Shown piece after piece: positions 15,092 to 23,274 of a DNA stretch of 36,184 nucleotides. Within the stretch, counting starts at the first letter, position 1. The number at the start of each line of letters is the position of its first letter. The notes under the pieces are model-generated. The model did no database searches. It had not been told where the DNA came from and worked only from the letters and a program-made list of their open reading frames with translations. The stretch is from Phycisphaerales bacterium. GTDB lineage: Bacteria > Planctomycetota > Phycisphaerae > Phycisphaerales > UBA1924. The stretch lies in assembly GCA_013360675.1 (NCBI GenBank), contig JABWBB010000029.1, positions 1 through 36,184 on the forward strand, written 5' to 3'. Position numbers and translations under genes: made by a program.

Positions 15092-16968
15092 CCCAGAGGA
15101 GCCACGCCATCGACCCCGTGCTGGCCAAGCGCGTCGAGACCGTGCTCGAGCGCGTCGACGCGCTGCCGACGCTCTCGAACGTCGCGGCTCGCCTGTTGTC
15201 GGCGGGCTCATCCGATCGGGCGGACATCGGCGAGGTGGTCACGATCATCGAGAGCGACCCGGCGATGTCGACGCGCCTTCTGGGGCTGTGCCGGCGGGCG
15301 GACCGTGGGCTGGGCGATCGCGTGCGCACGGTGAAGCATGCGGTGGTGATGCTGGGGCTGGACGCGGTCCGATCGGCCGCCCTGAGCGTGAGCGTGTACG
15401 ACCTGATGACCAAGGAGGGGCAGGCCTCGCGCGAGGCTCTCGACGCCCAGCTGGCGTCGGGCGCGGAGGCGACGGCCTCGACGCTTTCGTTCGACCGGGT
15501 GGGCTTCTGGAAGCACGCGGTCGCCGTGGGTTGCTGCGCCGAACTGCTCGTCGGGCAGAACTCTCGCCTGGGCGTCGCGCCCGAGGAAGCGTTCCTGGCA
15601 GGGCTGCTGCACGATCTTGGGAAACTGGTGCTGGAGCTGGTGCTGCCGCGGGCCTATGGGCAGGTGGTGCGCCTGGCCGAATCGCGCGCGGTGGACGCAT
15701 CAGAGGTTGAGCGGGCGGTGATCGGCATCGATCACCACGAGGTGGGCAAGCGCATGGCGGAGCGCTGGAACCTTCCTACTCCGATCCGCGACGTGATCTG
15801 GCTGCACAGCCGCCCCATCGAACTCTTGCCCGAGGCGCCGCACCGGGGGCTGATCGGGCTGGTCACGTTGTCCGAAGCCATCTGCCGCGGCCTGCACCTG
15901 GGCTTTGCCTGCGACTTTGGACAGCCGCTGGATGCGGGCACGCTCTGGCGAGATCTGCGCCTGAGCGCCAAGGGGGCCGATTCGATCATCCAGCCGTTGC
16001 ATACGGCGCTGTCGGATCGTCTGAAGGTTCTGGGGCTCGATGTCGATGCGGGGCCGACGCTGCTGCTCGAATCATTGGCCAATGCCAATCGCCGCCTGTC
16101 GCGGCTGAACACGTCGCTGCACGAGCGGGCTCGGACCGCGCAGGCCAGCAGCCGCGTGCTCGATGCGGTGGGGTCGTACCAGCGATCGGTCGCGTCGGCG
16201 CGCAGCATCGCCGAGGTGTTGGCGCATGTGGGGGCATCGTCGATGCAGCTGCTGGGGGGCGTCTGCCCCGGGGCGTTGTTCCAACCCGCGCCCGATGAAC
16301 CGTGGCAACTGCTCCGGTTCGGACCGGGGTCCGAGGTGATCTCGACGCGGTTGCTCGATCCACTGCCGCCCAAGGCACGCATGACGTGGACCCATGCCCC
16401 CGAGCCCACGATCATGTCGATGTCGATGCTGGGGCTGCACTCCTGGCTCGAGCCGCACCTGTCGGACGTGCCCGAACTGAAGCGGCTGAAGCTGATGCCG
16501 CTGATCCCCGCGGGCGAGTTCGCCCCCGGCGCGTTGCTGCTGACCACGGCCAACTACGAGGCGGTCGGTCTCACACCCGCGCAGGCGCACCCGCTGACGG
16601 CGGGGTGGTCGTCGAGCCTGCGGGCGTGGGGCGCAACCGATGCGCTGCGAAGGCTCTCCGGGCACCTGCAGGAATCGGCACGCCGCGTCGCTGAGCTCGA
16701 GGCGGCGCTGGCCCGGACACAGTCGCTGGATTCAATCGGCGCGGCGGCACAGTCGACCGCTCGCCAGATGGAACCTCACCTGACCACGATCCTGGGGCGT
16801 GCGTCAGTTTTGAAGAAACGGCTGACCGAAGCGCAGGATGTCGCGAGCGTCGGCGCGATCCTCGACGCGGTGAACGAACTGGTGCGGCTGGCCGCGACCC
16901 TGGGTGAGCCGGGCGCCGCGCCCGCGGTGGAGACGGTGCATCGAGGATCGGACAAGGCGGCGGCGTGA
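15088..16968 (+). CDS. HDOD-domain signalling protein with degenerate kinase dimerisation domain
   Basis: Residues 5-215 of this 626-residue protein are an HDOD domain (VDALPTLSNVAARLLS, IIESDPAMSTRLLGLCRRA, FLAGLLHDLGKLVLELVLPR, then an IDHHEVGKRMAERWNLP segment). The middle has a helical stretch (residues 320-360) and a GAF-like region. Near residues 545-580 a segment matches a histidine-kinase H-box almost position by position (IGAAAQSTARQMEPHLTTIL), but the phospho-accepting histidine is R559, and no ATPase domain follows. It is therefore unlikely to be a kinase; it may dimerise or bind one. The TTG start overlaps the preceding stop and follows a GGAGGAGG stretch. Confidence 0.82.
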   Translation: MTQRSHAIDPVLAKRVETVLERVDALPTLSNVAARLLSAGSSDRADIGEVVTIIESDPAMSTRLLGLCRRADRGLGDRVRTVKHAVVMLGLDAVRSAALSVSVYDLMTKEGQASREALDAQLASGAEATASTLSFDRVGFWKHAVAVGCCAELLVGQNSRLGVAPEEAFLAGLLHDLGKLVLELVLPRAYGQVVRLAESRAVDASEVERAVIGIDHHEVGKRMAERWNLPTPIRDVIWLHSRPIELLPEAPHRGLIGLVTLSEAICRGLHLGFACDFGQPLDAGTLWRDLRLSAKGADSIIQPLHTALSDRLKVLGLDVDAGPTLLLESLANANRRLSRLNTSLHERARTAQASSRVLDAVGSYQRSVASARSIAEVLAHVGASSMQLLGGVCPGALFQPAPDEPWQLLRFGPGSEVISTRLLDPLPPKARMTWTHAPEPTIMSMSMLGLHSWLEPHLSDVPELKRLKLMPLIPAGEFAPGALLLTTANYEAVGLTPAQAHPLTAGWSSSLRAWGATDALRRLSGHLQESARRVAELEAALARTQSLDSIGAAAQSTARQMEPHLTTILGRASVLKKRLTEAQDVASVGAILDAVNELVRLAATLGEPGAAPAVETVHRGSDKAAA

Positions 16969-17050
16969 CGTTTCCTTGTGGCGTGTTCGTTTGTGGGTGA
17001 AGGCGGGCTCTGCGTGGGCCGATGGGATGGGCGGGAATACCGGAGGAGTC

Positions 17051-18178
17051 ATGGCGAATCGCAGGAGCAAAGCCGCACGCGTGTCGGGAGGGAAGCCCCT
17101 TCCCGAGGCGTCGAGCGCGCTCCTGGTGATGCCCGACGGCCCGGCCCGCGATGCGCTGCTGGGTCGGCTTGAACTGCTGGGCCTGCGCGTGTCCGCCGTG
17201 GGTGGGCACGACGACGCGTCGCGGCTCCTCGAGGAATCCAACGTCGACAGCGTGCTGGTCTGTGATTCCGCCCCCGGCGCCGGGGTCTTGATCACGCAGA
17301 TCAGCGGGACGAGCGGCGGGCCGTCGTGTGTGCTGATGTGCGCCAAGCCTTCGCTGGCCCTTGCGCTCGAGGCGATGCGGGCGGGCGCCTCGGACATTCT
17401 GACCCCCGACCTCGACGATGCGCATCTGGGTGAACTGCTGTCGGGTGTCATCAGCCGCGGACGTGCCGCACGGGCAGGCGTGGCGCGCATCGAGGCGCGG
17501 GCCCGTCGTTACCGCGAACTGTGCCGGCGTCTTCGCGCCTCGCGGGCCGAAGTGATGTCGCGTTCGGGCGAGTTGTGCGGCGAGATGGCGCAGACCTGCC
17601 GCGACCTGACCCGTCGACTGGCCGACGTCGCGCTGGCCAGCGAGGTCACGACGCTGCTCCGCCAGGAACTCGAACTCGAAAGCCTGCTGCGGACGGCCCT
17701 GGAATACATGCTGAAGAAGACGGGGCCGACCAACGCCGCGATCTTCCTGCCCTCGACCAGCGGTGATTTCTCACTGGGGGCCTACGCGAACTATGACTGC
17801 CCCAAGGATTCCGCCGAGACGATGCTCGACCACCTGTCGGGCGTGATCGCGCCGGCCTTCGAGGCGGCGAGCGAGCCCGCGCTGCTGTCGACCTGGCCCC
17901 AACTCAATCTTGCACTGGGGGCCGACGCGCACCTGCTCGAGGGGTATGCGCTGAGCATCTTCCCGTGCCGTCACGAGGGCGAATGCCTGGGCGTGGCCTG
18001 CTTCTTCCGCGATCGGCGCACGTCGTTCGACGCGGCGACGATGCAGACCCTGGGGCGGGTGACCGAACTCTTCGGCTCGCAACTGGCCCGGGTGATCCGC
18101 ACGCATCACCGCCACCTCCCCAAGGACAAGTGGGGGAGCCCGGGCGACCCGACAGGCGGGCTCGACGAAGCCGCCTGA
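17051..18178 (+). CDS. Degenerate receiver-GAF signalling protein
   Basis: The 375-residue protein starts at an ATG preceded by GGAGGAG. Residues 22-130 have the pattern of a CheY-like receiver, with a possible phospho-acceptor D72 in LVCDSAP. The upstream acid pair is replaced by M27-P28 before D29, and the conserved lysine is P119 in ILTPDLDD, so phosphorylation in the standard way is doubtful. Residues 135-200 are a charged coiled coil (RIEARARRYRELCRRLRASR), and about 205-355 form a GAF-like sensor domain. It follows the HDOD gene by 82 bases in the same direction and probably belongs to the same signalling unit. Confidence 0.75.
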   Translation: MANRRSKAARVSGGKPLPEASSALLVMPDGPARDALLGRLELLGLRVSAVGGHDDASRLLEESNVDSVLVCDSAPGAGVLITQISGTSGGPSCVLMCAKPSLALALEAMRAGASDILTPDLDDAHLGELLSGVISRGRAARAGVARIEARARRYRELCRRLRASRAEVMSRSGELCGEMAQTCRDLTRRLADVALASEVTTLLRQELELESLLRTALEYMLKKTGPTNAAIFLPSTSGDFSLGAYANYDCPKDSAETMLDHLSGVIAPAFEAASEPALLSTWPQLNLALGADAHLLEGYALSIFPCRHEGECLGVACFFRDRRTSFDAATMQTLGRVTELFGSQLARVIRTHHRHLPKDKWGSPGDPTGGLDEAA

Positions 18179-18199
18179 GCCGCTCCCTACCGTGATGCG

Positions 18200-19951
18200 A
18201 TGCCCGACATCACGAACCAGATATCGCGGGCCCGTGCACTCCTGGGCGAGTTTCGCCACGAGGAAGCCCGTCGCGTGCTGCTCGATGCGCTCCGTCGCAG
18301 CCCAGCCGATCCCGACGCCAACAACCTGATGTGCTACACGCTGGCCCACATGGGCGAGAACGACGCCGCCCATCACTATGCCCGGCGCGCCGCCGAGCTT
18401 GCACCCAACAGCCCCGGCGTCATCGTCAACCTGGGCAACACGCTCGCGGCCCTGGGCCAGGACGACGAGGCGATCGAGACGCTCTCGCGCGCCGTGACGA
18501 TGGACGATTCGCCCGCGGTGCGCAACGCGCTGGCCATGGCCCTGTGCGGCGCGGGACGCCTGATCCAGGCGATGGAGTTTCTGCGTGACTCCATGGCGCT
18601 CTTCCCCGGCGAGGTGTCGCTCGCGGCCGATCTGGCCTGGGCGTATCACGACGCGGGGCGCACCGATCAGGCCGCGGTGGTGCTGCGCGATGCCCTCGCG
18701 CGCAACCCCGACCAGCCCAACCTCGCCGCCAGCCTCGCCGCGGTGATGAACTACATCCCCGATGCATCGCCCGAGGCGGTCTTCGAGGCGCACGCGTCGT
18801 ACGGGCGCGTGCTCGAGCGCCTGCTCCCGCCCCCCGCCCCGCCCGCGCTGCGAGACCCCAACCCCGAGCGTCGCATTCGTCTTGGGATCATCTCGGCGAA
18901 CTTCCGCGATCACTCCGTGGGCTTCTTCGCCTCGTCGTGGCTCGAACGCCTCGATCCCTCGCGCTTCGATCTGGTGCTCTACGACACCTCGGCCAAGGCG
19001 GATAGACCGCCGACCACGCGCCCCCACACGCTGCGTCGCGTCGCCTGGCTGGACGAGGGGCGGCTGGAGCACGCCGTGCGGAGCGATGGGCTCGACATGC
19101 TGATGGAACTCTCGGGGATCAGCCTGCAGCACCGGCTCGCGCTGATGCACCTCAAACCCGCGCCCATCGGGCTGACGTACATCGGCTACCCCAACACCAC
19201 GGGCGTGCGCGCGGTCGACTGGCGCATCGTCGATTCCATCACCGACCCGCCCGGGGCCGAAGCCCGCGCCACCGAGCGCCTGGCGCGGCTCGACCCGTGT
19301 TTTCTGTGTTACACGCCGCCGACGGGCGTGAGTCGTCCCGCAAACACGATCGGGCGTCCCTTCACGTTCGCCTCGTTCAATCACCTGCACAAGATGAACG
19401 AGCCGCTGCTGCAACTGTGGGCCCGCGTGCTCGACGCCGTGCCCGGTTCGCGCCTGCTCATCAAGGCGACGGCGTTGCGCGACGCTGGCGTGCGCGAGGA
19501 TCTGGCGCGACGTGTTGAACGTGCGGGGCTGGATGCCGCACGCGTCGAAGTCATGCCGCCGACGCCTACGCGCGGGGCGCATCTGGCCCTGTACGCCCAC
19601 GTGGATGTTGCGCTCGACGCGTTTCCGTACCACGGCACGACGACGACCTGCGAGGCGCTGCATATGGGCGTGCCGGTCATCACGCGCGCCGGGGCGAGCC
19701 ACGTGTCGCGTGTGGGGGTGTCGCTGCTCCACGCCGCGGGCCTGCCCGGACTCGTCGCCGACAGCGACGATCACTATGTGGAACTTGCGCGGGGGTTAGC
19801 CACAGATCCCGCGCGGATGGCGCGGATTCGGAGCACTCTCGGCAACGGGCTTGTGGGGAGCGTGCTCTGCGACGCCGATGCGCACACGCGGCGTCTCGAA
19901 ACGCTGCTGCGCGGCATCTTCCGCGACGCGTGTGCGGCTAGTACGCCTTGA
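18200..19951 (+). CDS. TPR and SPINDLY-type O-GlcNAc transferase (GT41)
   Basis: Residues 1-200 of this 583-residue protein contain about five tetratricopeptide repeats (YTLAHMGENDAAHHYARRAA, NLGNTLAALGQDDEAIETLS). Residues 225-575 form a GT41 catalytic region: LGIISANFRDHSVGFF, MELSGIS, PIGLTYIGYPNTTGVRAVDW, FASFNHLHKMNEPLLQLWAR and VALDAFPYHGTTTTCEALHM. The histidine in FRDH and the lysine in HLHKM align with the essential histidine and the donor-phosphate-binding lysine of human OGT, so an active enzyme is likely. Such enzymes put a sugar on Ser/Thr of proteins. Its target is unknown. It is convergent with the SpoIID-like gene, overlapping it by 14 bases. Confidence 0.9.
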   Translation: MPDITNQISRARALLGEFRHEEARRVLLDALRRSPADPDANNLMCYTLAHMGENDAAHHYARRAAELAPNSPGVIVNLGNTLAALGQDDEAIETLSRAVTMDDSPAVRNALAMALCGAGRLIQAMEFLRDSMALFPGEVSLAADLAWAYHDAGRTDQAAVVLRDALARNPDQPNLAASLAAVMNYIPDASPEAVFEAHASYGRVLERLLPPPAPPALRDPNPERRIRLGIISANFRDHSVGFFASSWLERLDPSRFDLVLYDTSAKADRPPTTRPHTLRRVAWLDEGRLEHAVRSDGLDMLMELSGISLQHRLALMHLKPAPIGLTYIGYPNTTGVRAVDWRIVDSITDPPGAEARATERLARLDPCFLCYTPPTGVSRPANTIGRPFTFASFNHLHKMNEPLLQLWARVLDAVPGSRLLIKATALRDAGVREDLARRVERAGLDAARVEVMPPTPTRGAHLALYAHVDVALDAFPYHGTTTTCEALHMGVPVITRAGASHVSRVGVSLLHAAGLPGLVADSDDHYVELARGLATDPARMARIRSTLGNGLVGSVLCDADAHTRRLETLLRGIFRDACAASTP

Positions 19952-21302
19952 CGACCGTCGCGCCCGGGTAGAAATCGCGGAGCATCGTGCTCCAGTCTTG
20001 GCCCGAGTCGGCCATGCCCTGGGCGCACCACTGGCACATCCCAACGCCATGCCCCCAGCCCCGCCCGCGGATGCGCACGCGATCGGCCCAGACCTCAGCC
20101 TCGAGGTCGCCGCTGTTGATGCGATTCTCGCGCGTAATGGGCGGGACGCCCGGCGCGGGGTGATTGCAGGCGTTGCGGAACTCCTCGGCCGTCAGCACAT
20201 ACGTGCGGGCCCGGTCGTCGGTCAGGGTGTAGCGGATGGGACGGTCGGCGGCGTTGCGCTCGCGGACCTCGACCTTGCGCAGGCGAGTAAGAGTCTCGAC
20301 CTCACTCTTGGCCATCTTCCCCCACGCACGGATGCGCTTGGAGAGATCGTCGTCCGCCCGCGTCACGTCCCAGCGATAGAGCGTCGCCTTCTGGCAGTAG
20401 TGCCCGCGCGGCTTGCCCTGCAGCACCGGCGACAGGTTGAACTCGTACCCGGCGTCGGTCGGCCAGACCGCGGCCGCCGAACTGGGACGCCCGCCGCAGG
20501 TGGAGCTGTAATACGCGCGGATCAGCCTTCCCCGGTCGGTCAGCACGCGGCCGCGGGTCGCGCGGGTCGCCTCGAGCGCGACGACGCTGGTGGTCGATCC
20601 GCCGTAGACCTGGTCCGCCGTCGATGATTCGACGTCCCACGCCTTGTTCTCGCCGCGGGCGCGGGCCCGCTCGTGGAGGGCGTAGGTGCGGGCCGCGATC
20701 GCCTGCGCTTCATACGCCTGGCGGTGCCAGTCCTTGAAGAGTTCGTGCGTCAGCACGCCGGGCAGATAGGTCTCGACGCCCATCTGCGCGACCACGTCAA
20801 GGGTGGTGGGGTCGTCGTTCCAGCGGGCACGCACGATGACGATTCCCGGGTAGGTCACCTGGTTCACGCGGATCGAGCCTGTCGCGCTGGCCGCCCCCGA
20901 TTGATCGGAGGAAAGAATCTCGGCGTCGGTGCCGAAGGCGAGCGTGCGGGCCGGAGCCCCCGCCCCCGTCACGCGGATCCCCTCGCGCGAGCCAGCGAGG
21001 GTCACGGGCGAGGCGAGACGCTCTCCCTTGAGCCCGCGCACAGGGCGGATGATGACATAGCCCGGGCCGCTGATGGTGACACCCTTGGTCCCGCTGACGA
21101 CCCGCACGCGGATGTCAGGCTCTTCGCTGAAGGTTGCCAGCGGCCCGGTGGGTCCCGAGGGGCCCACGTCGATCCCCGAGATGTCGCGCTTGATGCCCTC
21201 GACTGTCTCGCAGCCGGTCGTCAGGCACAGCACGCCGCAGGCGAGCAGGGCGTGGCACGCCGCGGCCTGGATGAATCGAATCGTTCCACCAGCAATTCGC
21301 AT
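19938..21302 (-). CDS. SpoIID/LytB-domain lipoprotein (peptidoglycan-acting)
   Basis: The 454-residue protein has a lipoprotein signal ending in LCLTTGC with the lipidated cysteine at C31. The C-terminal two thirds is a SpoIID domain: YLPGVLTHELFKDW holds the probable catalytic glutamate E187, then QAYEAQAIAARTYALHERAR, YYSSTCGGRP, and GWGHGVGMCQWCAQGMA. In the usual motif the last part reads GMSQWGA; here two cysteines replace Ser and Gly. SpoIID cuts peptidoglycan glycan strands as a lytic transglycosylase in sporulating bacteria; in non-sporulators the domain occurs in cell-wall remodelling proteins. GGGGAAG precedes the ATG. It diverges from the small lipoprotein gene at 21366. Confidence 0.88.
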   Translation of the reverse strand: MRIAGGTIRFIQAAACHALLACGVLCLTTGCETVEGIKRDISGIDVGPSGPTGPLATFSEEPDIRVRVVSGTKGVTISGPGYVIIRPVRGLKGERLASPVTLAGSREGIRVTGAGAPARTLAFGTDAEILSSDQSGAASATGSIRVNQVTYPGIVIVRARWNDDPTTLDVVAQMGVETYLPGVLTHELFKDWHRQAYEAQAIAARTYALHERARARGENKAWDVESSTADQVYGGSTTSVVALEATRATRGRVLTDRGRLIRAYYSSTCGGRPSSAAAVWPTDAGYEFNLSPVLQGKPRGHYCQKATLYRWDVTRADDDLSKRIRAWGKMAKSEVETLTRLRKVEVRERNAADRPIRYTLTDDRARTYVLTAEEFRNACNHPAPGVPPITRENRINSGDLEAEVWADRVRIRGRGWGHGVGMCQWCAQGMADSGQDWSTMLRDFYPGATVVKAY

Positions 21303-21365
21303 GACTTCCCCCGCGGGTATCCTCCCGCGACCCCGACACGGTTCGGGGTCGGGAGGCTGTCCCTG

Positions 21366-21809
21366 ATGATCATCCATGCCGCTCGAAGCGTCGGATCGTT
21401 CGCCCGCGCCGGGCTCGTCGTCGCCGCACTCGCCGCCGCTGTCCTTGTGATCGGCTGCTCGGCCTCGCCGGCTGCACCCGAGATCCGTTCGGGGGCCTTC
21501 GTCGGTCCAGACCTCGCCCTGGTCGAGCACGAAGACCGTCACGCGGTGGTGCTGCGGGCCGATCGACCGGGCTGGACTGTGCGTCTTGATCGCGTCGAAG
21601 AGCAGTTTGGGTATGACCGCATCTTTGTCTCGCTGCGTCGCCCTCACCCCATGGCCCCCCTGGCCAACCCCCAGGCCGAGCAGCGGGCCCTGACCAATGC
21701 GCCCGCGACGCGCGTCGTCGAGGTCTATGCCCGCGAACTGGCGCACGATGCACCGCTCGATGCCGACGACCCCTACGCCCTCGCCGTTCCTCGTACTTCG
21801 GAACGTTGA
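21366..21809 (+). CDS. Small lipoprotein of unknown function
   Basis: The 147-residue protein has a lipoprotein signal: a positively charged start, a hydrophobic stretch (LVVAALAAAVLVIGC) and a lipobox VIGC at residues 28-31. The remaining 116 residues form a mixed hydrophilic domain with the strands HAVVLRADRPGWTVRLDRV and YDRIFVSLRRP. I recognise no family. GGGAGG lies about nine bases before the ATG. It shares a 63-base divergent region with the SpoIID-like lipoprotein gene, so the two may be co-regulated, and both products would sit on a membrane facing the periplasm. Confidence 0.7.
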   Translation: MIIHAARSVGSFARAGLVVAALAAAVLVIGCSASPAAPEIRSGAFVGPDLALVEHEDRHAVVLRADRPGWTVRLDRVEEQFGYDRIFVSLRRPHPMAPLANPQAEQRALTNAPATRVVEVYARELAHDAPLDADDPYALAVPRTSER

Positions 21810-21851
21810 GCAATCTCCGCAGATACCCGAACCGATCCCTTCCATTGTGGT

Positions 21852-23039
21852 ATGATGGTGGGCGTGAATGCCGAGTCATTCGCCATTCTGCGGCTGACGC
21901 TGGTTCACGGGCTTGGCCCGGTGGGGATCCGTCGCCTGATCGAGGTATTCGGATCGGCCCAGGCGGCGCTGGGGGCGTCTCCGGCGCTGATCCATCAGGC
22001 CACGCGCTGCGGGAAAAATCGATCGTCGGGTATGGCGCAGGGAATCCGCGAGAGCGAGGACCTTGCCAAAGCCGAGCTGGACCTCGCAGAAAAACTGGGT
22101 GTCTCGATTCACACCCGCGCCGACGAGGGCTTCCCCGAACTGCTCGCGCCGCTGCCCGACGCGCCGGTGCTGCTGTATGTGCGGGGCAGGCTCGACGCCA
22201 AGGCCGATCGCTACCCGATCGCCATGGTGGGCTCGCGTCACTGTTCGCAGTATGGGCTGGAGCAGGCCGCCCGCTTTGCCAGTGTGCTGGCGGCGTCGGG
22301 GCTGACCGTGGTCTCGGGGGGCGCGCGAGGCATCGATTCGAGCGCGCATCGCGGCGCGTTGGCCGCCCCCGGACGCACGATCGCGGTCCTCGGGTGCGGG
22401 CTGGCGCACTGCTACCCGGAGGAGAACGCGGGGCTCTTTTCACAGATCGCAGAAGCGGGCGCGGTGATCTCGGAGTTGCCACTCAACGTGGCTCCCAAGC
22501 CTGAGAACTTCCCGGCCAGAAACCGGATCATCTCGGGGTTGTCGCTGGGGGTGCTGGTGATCGAGGCCGGGGAACGTTCGGGGGCGTTGATCACGGCGAG
22601 GCTCGCCGCCGAGGATCATGGACGCGAGGTCATGGCGCTGCCTGGGCGTGTTGATTCAACTACCTGCCGCGGCTCGCTGCGACTGCTGCGTGACGGGGGC
22701 GCGTCGATCGTTCTTGAGCCGGGCGACGTGCTGTCGCTGCTCGAGACACCCGGCCGCCACGCCCACGCGGGGACGCACGCGTCTCGATATTCCGGCGCAC
22801 ACGTCGAGGCACAGGATGAATCGCAGTCGCTCTTTGGTCGAGCGCCGAACGGTGAACAGGGCACGATCGCCGAGCGCGTGCTGGCGGCGTTGATCGAGCC
22901 AAAAACCGTCGACGAGCTCTCGCGTGAGACGGGGGTCGAGGCCGGGTCGCTCCGGGCAACCCTGACGGTGCTTGAGATCCAGCGGGCGGTGGTTCGGGAG
23001 GGCTCACGGCTGGTACGGGTAGCGGGCAATGCCCGTTAA
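21852..23039 (+). CDS. dprA: DNA-processing protein DprA
   Basis: DprA loads RecA onto incoming single-stranded DNA in natural transformation. This 395-residue protein has an N-terminal helical/SAM-like region (LTLVHGLGPVGIRRLIEVFG), the Rossmann core (IAMVGSRHCSQYGLEQA, VVSGGARGIDSSAHRGALAA, FPARNRIISGLSLGVLVIEA, then ERSGALITARLAAE and MALPGRVDS), and a C-terminal DML1-type winged helix (PKTVDELSRETGVEAGSLRA). The first start is ATG 21852; ATG 21855 and GTG 21864 are in frame. The start overlaps TGGTATGAT, which resembles an extended -10 but lacks a -35 at the right distance. A ComEA-like protein lies at 35361, consistent with DNA uptake in this organism. Confidence 0.93.
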   Translation: MMVGVNAESFAILRLTLVHGLGPVGIRRLIEVFGSAQAALGASPALIHQATRCGKNRSSGMAQGIRESEDLAKAELDLAEKLGVSIHTRADEGFPELLAPLPDAPVLLYVRGRLDAKADRYPIAMVGSRHCSQYGLEQAARFASVLAASGLTVVSGGARGIDSSAHRGALAAPGRTIAVLGCGLAHCYPEENAGLFSQIAEAGAVISELPLNVAPKPENFPARNRIISGLSLGVLVIEAGERSGALITARLAAEDHGREVMALPGRVDSTTCRGSLRLLRDGGASIVLEPGDVLSLLETPGRHAHAGTHASRYSGAHVEAQDESQSLFGRAPNGEQGTIAERVLAALIEPKTVDELSRETGVEAGSLRATLTVLEIQRAVVREGSRLVRVAGNAR

Positions 23040-23118
23040 AGTTGTGTATTTAAAGCATTTAGAGCCGCGGAATGCCGCCATGAATCCCGTGAAGGGAGTC
23101 TTGGGAATTTCGGGGAAA

Positions 23119-23152
23119 TTGGATTGCCGTGCGGTGCCTGATATGCTATCGT
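23119..23152 (+). promoter_or_regulatory. Two overlapping candidate promoters upstream of the lexA unit
   Basis: TTGGAT (23119-23124) and TATGCT (23142-23147) are 17 bases apart. Overlapping them, TTGCCG (23124-23129) and TATCGT (23147-23152) are also 17 bases apart. Either would start transcription near 23155, about 120 bases before the ORF at 23275. Each hexamer matches the sigma70 consensus at only three or four positions, but the region is AT-rich for this genome. Confidence 0.4.
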
Positions 23153-23157
23153 GATCC

Positions 23158-23170
23158 GAACAGGTTGAAC
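23158..23170 (+). promoter_or_regulatory. GAAC direct repeat, possible LexA operator
   Basis: GAAC-AGGTT-GAAC lies at the expected transcription start of the candidate lexA promoters. Direct-repeat GTTC boxes with seven-base spacing are the LexA operator of alphaproteobacteria, and GAAC/GTTC half-sites appear in the Gram-positive box. Here the spacing is five, so it matches no described box exactly. An operator role is inferred from position only. Confidence 0.25.
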
Positions 23171-23274
23171 GAAAACTGATCGGGTCGCTGCCGGAGGCAC
23201 GATACATCGAGGAACGCGGAACAGGGGTTGGCGGAGCGAAGCAACCCCACGCGGCGAGATGGAAGGAGCCAGTC

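Noticed and set aside
17771..19774. Long minus-strand open frame (about 667 codons) opposite the O-GlcNAc transferase gene
   Set aside because: It is a shadow of a strongly identified gene and has no motif or ribosome site worth noting.
21851..21856. TATGAT as a -10 for dprA
   Set aside because: It overlaps the start codons and no -35 lies 15-19 bases upstream.
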